Shown piece by piece: positions 42,087 through 49,286 of a DNA stretch of 49,286 nucleotides. The position numbers and the translations under genes are program-made. Source of the stretch: a virus; IMG/VR virus record IMGVR_UViG_3300048583_000052, positions 1 through 49,286 of that record; one strand, given 5' to 3'. Numbering within the stretch: position 1 is the stretch's first letter; the number at the start of each line of letters is the position of its first letter. The notes beneath the pieces were generated by a model. The model saw only the letters and a list, made by a program, of their open reading frames with translations. It made no database searches and was not told the DNA's origin.

Positions 42087-43637
42087 ATGAAATATAATAA
42101 TCTAAAAAAGAAACGAGTTAAGAAAGCAATAGGAGGAGAACTATCTACTAAGGCAGCAGGTGCTATAGGTATAGGAGCTACTGGTATGGGTATACTAGAA
42201 GAAACTGTTGCTAGTTTTGAAGACCCAAATGAATTGGGGTTCTTTCAAAAACCTACAGGAGCAGCATTAAGTGGCGCAGCAAAAGGAGCAGCATCTGGAG
42301 CAGCATTTGGTGGGGTAGGAGCAATAGTAGGAGCAGGAGTAGGAGGAGTAGCAGGGTTAATAAAAGGAATTAACGCTAAGAAAGGGTTTGAAAAACAACA
42401 ACAACAAGATTTCTTAAATACACCATCTTCTGATGCTGCTGTATTTTTTAATAACAAACAGAATAATACATTAGCTAATGGTGGCCCACTTAGAAAAGAT
42501 GGGCCTAGAGCAAGACCTATAGATAAATTTCTACCTATTGACGGTAATAGAAAAAGTTACACTAATGAAGAAGGACAACAAGTATCAGAGAATAAAAAAG
42601 GATTTGGTCTAGGAGATTATGAATATGTATTACCTACTGTAGTAGACGGAGTACAGTTATCAGATGACGATGCTGTAGAAAACTATCGTAATACAGGAGA
42701 ACACATGGGTAAATATAAGACTGTAGAAGAATCTAATAAAGCAGCAGCAGTTAGAACATTTATGTATAATAATCATCCTTCATATAGAAAGAAGTTAGCT
42801 ATGGGAGGAGAAACTGATCCTCCTAAACCAAGTAATAGACTTAGTGATCCTGCAAAGAATATAATGAATGTTATTGCTAAAGGAGAAATAGATCCTACAA
42901 TAGAAGACCCATATAATTCGGTGTATGGTATGGGACAATATGGTACTCCTAAAAAACCAATAACTAAACAAAATGTAAAACAAGTAATGGAGACTCAAAC
43001 AAACTTACTTGACAACCAGATAAAAATAAAGAAGAAGGCTAAAGGGTCGACAGCAGTAGGTAGACCACAATTTCTAAAAGACACTTTAAAAGGATTTATT
43101 AAAAATAAAGACCTTAAAGAAAGTGATATCTTTGATGCTAAAACACAAGATAGACTACAAAGAGTACTAATGAAAGAAGCAGGTTATGATAAGATGTTAG
43201 CAGGTAAAAGGACACCAGAATCAACATATGATGCTCTTTCTGAAAAATGGACTTCACTACCAAATGCAGAAGGACTTAGTAGCGCACATGGAGATGGATT
43301 AAATAAAGCAGGAACTCATACTACAAGAGATGAGATGTTATCTCTTTTAACTTCTGCTCAATTGTATGAACAACAAGTAAAAGCAAATCCTGATACAGGA
43401 CAATACCTATTACTTGATGGAGATGTACCATTGGCAATAAGACCAGAACCAGAACTACTAGCTGAAACACCAATTAAAAAAGCACAAGGTGGTTTTATAA
43501 ATACATCTTTAGATAATAAAGTGAAGAAATTTAAAGGAAAGACCCACGAAAAAGGTGGTATATACATAGGAAACAATACAGAAGTAGAAGATGGTGAAGT
43601 ATTGTGGAATGATTTTGTATTTACAAATAGATTTTAA
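42087..43637 (+). CDS. Internal virion protein with glycine-rich membrane segment and GH104-like lytic domain, 516 aa
   Basis: Residues 57-97 are a glycine/alanine zipper (GAALSGAAKGAASGAAFGGV, then GAGVGGVAGLIKGI) fit to enter a membrane. Residues 179-225 (VLPTVVDGVQLSDDDAVENY, then TGEHMGKYKT) form a small domain common in phage virion proteins. Residues 253-405 resemble lambda endolysin (GH104 transglycosylase): IAKGEID with E267, TAVGRPQFLKDTLKGF (322-337), KTQDRLQRVL, and EKWTSLPNAEG (386-396). The C-terminal THEKGGIYIGNNTEVEDGEV occurs in other gut-phage internal proteins. Likely ejected with DNA, opening the wall during entry. Confidence 0.75.
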   Translation: MKYNNLKKKRVKKAIGGELSTKAAGAIGIGATGMGILEETVASFEDPNELGFFQKPTGAALSGAAKGAASGAAFGGVGAIVGAGVGGVAGLIKGINAKKGFEKQQQQDFLNTPSSDAAVFFNNKQNNTLANGGPLRKDGPRARPIDKFLPIDGNRKSYTNEEGQQVSENKKGFGLGDYEYVLPTVVDGVQLSDDDAVENYRNTGEHMGKYKTVEESNKAAAVRTFMYNNHPSYRKKLAMGGETDPPKPSNRLSDPAKNIMNVIAKGEIDPTIEDPYNSVYGMGQYGTPKKPITKQNVKQVMETQTNLLDNQIKIKKKAKGSTAVGRPQFLKDTLKGFIKNKDLKESDIFDAKTQDRLQRVLMKEAGYDKMLAGKRTPESTYDALSEKWTSLPNAEGLSSAHGDGLNKAGTHTTRDEMLSLLTSAQLYEQQVKANPDTGQYLLLDGDVPLAIRPEPELLAETPIKKAQGGFINTSLDNKVKKFKGKTHEKGGIYIGNNTEVEDGEVLWNDFVFTNRF

Positions 43638-43639
43638 TT

Positions 43640-44803
43640 ATGAGCAAGAAAGTAAAACATTTAACTTTTGCTGAAAGAGCTACTCTTATAAAAAAGAAGT
43701 ATAGGAACTATGACGATGATCCTATTGCTATGAAGTCTATGGATATGGAATTATCCGAATTAGCAAAAGAGCAAGAACAGTATAAGAATAGTAACGAAAT
43801 AGAGGATGTAGGCTATACTGAAATGAAGTATGGTGGTAGGTTAAAACTAGCTTTTGGTGATCCTTTACCTAAAAAAACAGCAGCAGTTAATGCATTATTA
43901 AATCCTGAAGTTAATTATGAGCCTGTAAAAGAATTAGATGATAATTTTATAGGGCCCCTAACAGAAGCATCTCTTTTAGACCAACAAACACTAGATTCTT
44001 ATATACCAAAAGGAGATAAAAAAGTAGGCGCACTTAACAATTATCAATTAAAAAATTTAGATTTAGATTTTACTAAGGATAATGATGCATTTAAAAAAGA
44101 TTTATTCTATCCAGACTTTGATGGTATTAATGATAATGTAGGAGCATCAAGTCCTGCTACAACGCCATATGATTTAATGAATGAAGAAGAAACTAAAGTA
44201 GGATATGCAGGATTATTAGGTGCTTTAGGTAGTGGTATAGCAGCATTAAGGAAACCAAGAACTACAAAATTTAATAGATTTACTCCTACACTTATAGATG
44301 ATTCTGTAGAAAGAAAAGTAGCTAAAGATTCAATTAATGCATCTTATAATAATGTAGCAGCACAATCTAATGAAACTGCTCAAAGCGGAGCGCAAAGATT
44401 AGGTAGGAGTGCAGCAATAGAAGGTTCAAGAGCTAATAAAATATCTAGTGTACTTTCTCAAATAAGAGAAAGGACAGATAATACTAATGCAGGCATTAGT
44501 AATAATGCTAACCAAATTAATACTCAAATAGCTAATGAAGAAGTAGTAGCCAATGAGCAGAACTTTGCTAATGTTGAAAATTCTAGATTAGCGTTTTTTG
44601 ATGCTTTAGGTAAGTCTATAGCAATGAGAGAAAGAGAGAAGACACAAGCAAGTATTCAAGATAAACAAAATAGAAGATTGTTAACTTTAATTAATAATGG
44701 AATATCTAACGACTACAATGTTTTTGGCAGTGGAAAAATAACCCCAAGAACAGGACAAGTTTATACAGAAGAACAATTAAGGCAATTAGGAATAATAAAA
44801 TAA
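43640..44803 (+). CDS. Internal (cargo) virion protein, 387 aa
   Basis: Begins MSKKVKHLTFAERATLIKKK. Contains MKYGGRLKLAFGD (about 62-74), a short glycine-basic motif like those in other cargo proteins, then a hydrophobic glycine-rich stretch YAGLLGALGSGIAAL (about 194-208). The C-terminal 180 residues are helical with repeated asparagine and alanine (NANQINTQIANEEVVANEQN), like a long coiled coil. It is 2 bases from the previous gene. No enzyme motif is seen. Confidence 0.7.
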   Translation: MSKKVKHLTFAERATLIKKKYRNYDDDPIAMKSMDMELSELAKEQEQYKNSNEIEDVGYTEMKYGGRLKLAFGDPLPKKTAAVNALLNPEVNYEPVKELDDNFIGPLTEASLLDQQTLDSYIPKGDKKVGALNNYQLKNLDLDFTKDNDAFKKDLFYPDFDGINDNVGASSPATTPYDLMNEEETKVGYAGLLGALGSGIAALRKPRTTKFNRFTPTLIDDSVERKVAKDSINASYNNVAAQSNETAQSGAQRLGRSAAIEGSRANKISSVLSQIRERTDNTNAGISNNANQINTQIANEEVVANEQNFANVENSRLAFFDALGKSIAMREREKTQASIQDKQNRRLLTLINNGISNDYNVFGSGKITPRTGQVYTEEQLRQLGIIK

Positions 44804-44804
44804 T

Positions 44805-47405
44805 ATGTCGAATAGATTTAACATAATACCACAAGCAGAGTACATACCACAATTTGTACCAGATGCTTTAGACCCTAAGATGTTTATGGAAGTTGTAGCA
44901 GGAAATCAGAATAGATATGATACTGCTGTAGCTGCATTTACTGATATGCCATTAGAATCTGAATATTTAGATAGTGTACAAGAAGACGCACAAAAAATAT
45001 TAGGAGACTACAAAAATAAAAGAGATACTATAGTAAATAAACTATTAGTAGATAAAGATGTATCAGGAGCATCCAAACAAATTTCTCAACTTACTAGAGA
45101 TTTTAATGCTAGTAAAACTCACGGAGATTTAAGAAATCTACAAAAACAAGTAGATGACCATAAAAAAAACCTAGAGTATATTAATACTGTTAAAGATGAT
45201 ACTACAAGGTCTATGATAATGGAAAGGTATAATTCTACATTACCTAAAACTTTAAAAAATGAAACAGGACAATATAATAGTGTTGGAACTCCTAAAATAG
45301 GAAGTCTACCAGATTATGAAACAGCCATACTAAAAGCAGCTAGTATAATCAATAGTGATGGGTATACTACAGAAGACGGTAAAAAATATAAACCAGTAGT
45401 TGTAGAAGGACAAACAATAGGGTTTAGTGCAGATGGTACACAAGTAGAGATGATAGGATTGGATAAAGCAATAGGAACTCTTAAGGGCATGTTAGAAAAT
45501 GATCCACAACTTAAAGTTAATGGAGAATTTATGAATTGGTTATACGACGATGAGAAGATGCACGATAGAATGTTAGAAAATGCTATAAGAGGAGGAGCAA
45601 GAGGAATAGCATATACTAAAACTAAGGAATCTCCTAATTTTATACCATTATCAACATCAAGTAAAAGAAGTTCTGGTACAGATGAAGACGGAAATCCTGT
45701 GCTACCTGTTAATTTGACACAAGTACAAGCAGTAATAGAAAATAATGCAGTAACAAGCCCAGAGGAGCTAGAAGAAAGACTAGCTATTTATAAAGAAGGA
45801 ATAAAATTAACAGATAATGATACTGCTGATTTTAATAAAGTATTAGAAGTACATAATAAACTTGGTACTGTTGATGCAGTAGCTACTGATACTATGTACT
45901 TTTCAGAAAAAGAAGATGGGTTTCTTACTATAGTTCCAGAAGAGTTCTTTGTAAATGATGAAGATTTAAGAGGTTATAGTGCAGAAGAAAGACAAAAAGT
46001 ACTAGATGCTCAACAAAGAATTGCGGCTAAAAACCACATGGCACTTAATTATAATGCTGAAAAAAATAAAAAAGAAACATTAAAAAGACAAGCTTACGCT
46101 AATGCTAATATAAGTCAAAATGAAATAGATTCTAAAATACATTTAGATAATTTAGGAAGAGTTGTATCATCTGAAAATATAAAAGAAGAAGTAGAGAAGT
46201 TAGGAATAACTAGTAAAGAGGGGTTAGACCAATACTTAAAAAATAAAGATATAGCTATTGATAATGCATTAAGTACTATTCCTAATATAGATAAAGCAAA
46301 AGTATTTGCAGATTTAAAAACTTATAGACAAAGTATTAATACTTTACAAAGAGAAATACTTAATCATGAAAAAGCATTAGAAACATTAACAGAAGAACAA
46401 AAGAAAAAATACAATAATAGTACTTTATATGAATTAGATGCATCTAAAACTAATTATGAAAATAACAAAAAACAATTAGTTATAGAACAAGAAAGAGTAC
46501 AATCTTATTTAAATAATCTTTATTCTGATAAAGTTATAGGAATACAAAAACAAGAATTAGCTGATAGAAATTATGAAAAGGCTTTAAAAGCTCAGTATAG
46601 TTATTACACAGATAATATGGAAGTGTATAATAGAAGAAGCGGCAAACCTGTAAAAGGGAACGATACTTATAATAATTTAATATCATTGGAAGCTGATTAT
46701 GCAAATAGCATAGAAAAAGATAGTGTATCTTTAGTTACTACTTTGCAAGGTTCTGAAAAAATATATAACCTTAATAATGGAAAAGATCTTACTGTAAGTT
46801 TTCAATCACCTGATAGTAACCTAACTTTAGGCATAAATAAAGAAAATAAATCTTTAATTGTAAATGATAAAGTTAAAGGAAGGTATTTAGGATACGTACA
46901 CCATGCTGAATTAGGACAAGGAACTGTAGTAGAAATAACTCAAGCTTTAGATAATGGTACATCAGAAACTTATAAAATATTTGTAAAAAATTCAGCTTCT
47001 TATAAATTAAACTCTTTAGAAGATGTAGTAAGAGGAACTTTTTCAATAGCAGAAGGAGATGATGTGGGTAAAAAAGACGGTATTAAAGTTCAAGTAGAAA
47101 AAACAATTAATAACTTATTAAAATCTTCTAGTACTAATAAAATTGAAAATTATTATATAGGAAATGATAGATTTGGCGTTGGTCTTTATTTATCTCTTAC
47201 TCCACATTCTGTAGGAAATGACCCGATAAATAGATATAAAATGAGTGCAGTTGTTTCTTTTAAAGAAACAAGAATGGTAAATGGTAAAAGAGTAACTACT
47301 CCTGTTTTAGATAAAGAAGGAAATCCTAAACAACATTCTGTTCCTTATGCAGATATAAGACCAATAGTAGATGATATTACCGAAGTTATTTATTCCAACA
47401 ATTAA
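44805..47405 (+). CDS. Large internal (cargo) virion protein, 866 aa
   Basis: Begins MSNRFNIIPQAEYIPQFVPD, then MFMEVVAGNQNRYDTAVAAF (27-46), a start I associate with capsid cargo proteins of crAss-like phages. Long charged helical regions (about 80-140 and 480-590) alternate with beta parts. No catalytic motif or membrane segment is seen. Such proteins are packed in the capsid and tail and leave with the DNA at infection. Confidence 0.7.
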   Translation: MSNRFNIIPQAEYIPQFVPDALDPKMFMEVVAGNQNRYDTAVAAFTDMPLESEYLDSVQEDAQKILGDYKNKRDTIVNKLLVDKDVSGASKQISQLTRDFNASKTHGDLRNLQKQVDDHKKNLEYINTVKDDTTRSMIMERYNSTLPKTLKNETGQYNSVGTPKIGSLPDYETAILKAASIINSDGYTTEDGKKYKPVVVEGQTIGFSADGTQVEMIGLDKAIGTLKGMLENDPQLKVNGEFMNWLYDDEKMHDRMLENAIRGGARGIAYTKTKESPNFIPLSTSSKRSSGTDEDGNPVLPVNLTQVQAVIENNAVTSPEELEERLAIYKEGIKLTDNDTADFNKVLEVHNKLGTVDAVATDTMYFSEKEDGFLTIVPEEFFVNDEDLRGYSAEERQKVLDAQQRIAAKNHMALNYNAEKNKKETLKRQAYANANISQNEIDSKIHLDNLGRVVSSENIKEEVEKLGITSKEGLDQYLKNKDIAIDNALSTIPNIDKAKVFADLKTYRQSINTLQREILNHEKALETLTEEQKKKYNNSTLYELDASKTNYENNKKQLVIEQERVQSYLNNLYSDKVIGIQKQELADRNYEKALKAQYSYYTDNMEVYNRRSGKPVKGNDTYNNLISLEADYANSIEKDSVSLVTTLQGSEKIYNLNNGKDLTVSFQSPDSNLTLGINKENKSLIVNDKVKGRYLGYVHHAELGQGTVVEITQALDNGTSETYKIFVKNSASYKLNSLEDVVRGTFSIAEGDDVGKKDGIKVQVEKTINNLLKSSSTNKIENYYIGNDRFGVGLYLSLTPHSVGNDPINRYKMSAVVSFKETRMVNGKRVTTPVLDKEGNPKQHSVPYADIRPIVDDITEVIYSNN

Positions 47406-47424
47406 TACTTTAAAAAATTAAATT

Positions 47425-49286
47425 ATGTCTTTTTTAGATCCGACTACAATGCTTCCTGAGAAGCCTAAGAAAACAAGAACTAACTTATTTGGTGAACAAG
47501 TAGAAGTTAATCCTAATAGAAACATAGGAACTTTAGATGTAGCTAATACTTCTGGCGCACCTAGAACACAAGAGTTTACAGAAGAAGAATTTAGAACTTT
47601 ACCAAATTTAAATCCCGCCGTACCAAAAGAAGACCTTATAGAACAAAGGGCTATAGATCAAACAGCAGGAGAAAAATGGAAAAATGGAGTAGCTAAAGCA
47701 GCTGTTACTTTTGGAGGAGCACTTGCAGAAAATACATTTGGTATAGCATCTGGTTTATTATCAGTTGCTCTTAGTAGAGATGTAAATGCTTTTTTTAATA
47801 GTGGATTAGGAAAGCAAGTAGATAGTTGGAACGCGCATATGCAAGAAAACTTTCCAAATTATGCCACTAAAAAAGAACAAGATACTCTTAGTATTTGGTC
47901 ACATAATTTTTGGGCAGATAAAGTATTAAATGGAGCAGCATACAGTGCAGCATCTATAGCATCTGCTTTTGTTCCAATTACTCCTTTAAGTGCATTAGCT
48001 AGAGTAGGTAAAATTTCATACTTAAAAAATTCTAAAGTAGGAACTGAAAAGCTATTTAAGGGCACTGTAGCAGGAGACAGTATGGATGATATTGCAAAAA
48101 ATATAGCATCTGGTAGTAGTCTTTCAGATGATTTTGGAAGAGGAGTATATAATTCTCTTAATTATGGAGAAAGAGTTTTAGGAAGCGCCTATGCTGAATC
48201 AGCAGTTGAAGCAAGAGAATTAGAAAATGAATTTTTTGATAATCAACTTTCGGAGCAACTAAAACAAAAAAGACATGCATTAGAAGAAGAGTATGTAAAT
48301 CAAGGAATGACTATAGAAGAAGCTAGAGAAAAATCTAGATATGATGTATTATCTCCACAAGAATTTGATAGAATAAAAGAATTATCTCAATTTGCAGGAT
48401 TAGCTAATTTTGTTACAAATGCAGGAGTAGTAGGAGCTAGTAACATTATGATGTTTGGTAGATTAATGAAAGGAAAATCTTTTAACGCTATTCAAAATAA
48501 CACAAACTATAAAACTAAAATAGGGTTTAAAGATGGAGCTTTTAAAGATGTTAGAAGTAAAACTCAAAAAGCTATAGCAAAATTATCAGGAGAAGATAGA
48601 TTTAAAGGAGCATGGGGAAAGTTATATGATACAGCTTCTGGGGCTGTTACAGAAGCAGGACAAGAAGGGTTACAATTTATAAGTAAAAAGACTTATGGAG
48701 ATTTTTTTGCTACTGGATTATCTGGAGATTTAGATGTTTCTAATTTAGGAGAGTCTTTTGGGAAAGGATTAGTAGAAGCTTTTACTACTAAAGAAGGATT
48801 AGAATCTATGCTCATAGGAGCAATAGTAGGAGGAGGAGCTAGTGGACTTAGAAGTTTAGCTACTTCAGAAAAAGAAAACAATGCTAATTCACAAACAGGA
48901 AAAATAGAAGCTGGTATAAGATTCTTACAAGACCATTTTGCAGAAATAGCTACCGATAGTAGAATAAGTGAAAGTTTAAAGCTTTCTAAAATAGGATTAG
49001 ATGCATCTAATGCTTTAGAAGTAGCAGCTAAAAAAGGAGATAAAATAGGATATGCAGCTGCTTATAATCAGTTAATAGGGGCTAATTTACTTTCTGCACT
49101 TCATTTAGGGGTATTTGATAATGTTATAGATAGGCTAGAATCGGCTAAAACTATGGAAGAAGCAGAGTTACTAAAGTTTTTAAAAATAGCTAATAAAGAA
49201 GATATTGGAAATACTACAGAATATATTGATAGTATAATTAAAGATTTAAATGATAAGAAAAAACTGTATAATCAAATTGAAAAAAC
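47425..49286 (+). CDS. Large internal (cargo) virion protein, 5' part (runs off the window)
   Basis: ATG at 47425; the frame is open to the last base (620 codons). Begins MSFLDPTTMLPEKPKKTRTN. Hydrophobic alanine/glycine segments are seen at about residues 92-113 (AAVTFGGALAENTFGIASGL), 170-195 (GAAYSAASIASAFVPITPLS) and 460-475 (MLIGAIVGGGASGL). Between them are charged helices (QLKQKRHALEEEYVNQG, EEAREKSRYDV). Membrane-active ejection proteins look like this. The missing 3' part may hold an enzyme domain; in crAss-like phages a virion RNA polymerase is encoded near here, but no such motif is present in what is visible. Confidence 0.75.
   Translation, partial: MSFLDPTTMLPEKPKKTRTNLFGEQVEVNPNRNIGTLDVANTSGAPRTQEFTEEEFRTLPNLNPAVPKEDLIEQRAIDQTAGEKWKNGVAKAAVTFGGALAENTFGIASGLLSVALSRDVNAFFNSGLGKQVDSWNAHMQENFPNYATKKEQDTLSIWSHNFWADKVLNGAAYSAASIASAFVPITPLSALARVGKISYLKNSKVGTEKLFKGTVAGDSMDDIAKNIASGSSLSDDFGRGVYNSLNYGERVLGSAYAESAVEARELENEFFDNQLSEQLKQKRHALEEEYVNQGMTIEEAREKSRYDVLSPQEFDRIKELSQFAGLANFVTNAGVVGASNIMMFGRLMKGKSFNAIQNNTNYKTKIGFKDGAFKDVRSKTQKAIAKLSGEDRFKGAWGKLYDTASGAVTEAGQEGLQFISKKTYGDFFATGLSGDLDVSNLGESFGKGLVEAFTTKEGLESMLIGAIVGGGASGLRSLATSEKENNANSQTGKIEAGIRFLQDHFAEIATDSRISESLKLSKIGLDASNALEVAAKKGDKIGYAAAYNQLIGANLLSALHLGVFDNVIDRLESAKTMEEAELLKFLKIANKEDIGNTTEYIDSIIKDLNDKKKLYNQIEK

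Noticed and set aside
1-49286. TAG recoded as glutamine, known in some crAss-like phages
   Set aside because: TAG ends genes at 5248, 7851 and 22202 next to or within overlapping starts of the next gene, and reading through gives short non-protein tails; no large gene needs internal TAG.
1-49286. CRISPR array, insertion sequence or integrase
   Set aside because: No spaced direct repeats of 25-40 bases, no transposase-like gene and no recombinase motif seen.

Overview
The window looks like a 49 kb piece of a tailed phage genome of the crAss-like type (Crassvirales), which infects Bacteroidota. The evidence is the order TerL - portal - acidic scaffold-like protein - major capsid protein - small connectors - appendage genes - lysis cassette - ring-type proteins - one 1455-residue tail hub - very long internal (cargo) proteins, all read rightward. 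Further support is low G+C, genes packed with 1-20 nt overlaps (ATGA, TAATG), few Shine-Dalgarno sites, a FISUMP domain, and a few TAnnTTTG boxes of the Bacteroidota -7 type. The standard code fits: TAG ends several genes.

Layout. (1) 1-3.73 kb: a leftward region of six short genes (39-91 codons) separated by 0.25-1.2 kb spacers without plausible ORFs. The spacers are full of perfect 6-12 bp stems. One, about 2440 to 1599, has its own promoter-like box, a hairpin plus T7 terminator and several GNRA loops when read on the minus strand. It looks like a large structured non-coding RNA. (2) 3.73-3.97 kb: a divergent control region with three 15-bp tandem repeats. (3) 3.97-7.04 kb: eight small rightward genes, one RusA-like, closed by a strong terminator. 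(4) 7.07-7.54 kb: a promoter region and a leader with mutually exclusive pairings. (5) 7.54-21.6 kb: assembly operon with three small genes, a GroES-like and a GroEL-like gene, a possible small terminase, TerL, portal, scaffold-like protein, major capsid protein, connectors and an abundant-looking virion protein, then a terminator. (6) 21.66-34.0 kb: an accessory appendage module with fibre proteins, a FISUMP protein, and two related glycosidase-like TIM barrels, one fused to an esterase-like domain. (7) 34.0-35.5 kb: lysis genes (holin-like, zinc amidase, two nested spanin-like genes). (8) 35.5-41.9 kb: ring-type proteins and the giant tail hub, then a terminator. (9) 42.1 kb to the end: internal virion proteins, one with a glycine-rich membrane segment and a lambda-endolysin-like (GH104-type) domain. 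The last gene runs off the window.

How it fits together. Regions 5, 8 and 9 build and fill the particle. The chaperonin pair sits directly before the packaging and capsid genes, so capsid or portal folding is its most likely purpose. Region 6 sets host-surface recognition and possibly capsule or glycan processing; region 7 releases progeny. The parts most worth attention are the structured leftward region and the phage GroES/GroEL pair.

Limits: all pairings and domain calls were read by eye. No folding, profile or database search was run.
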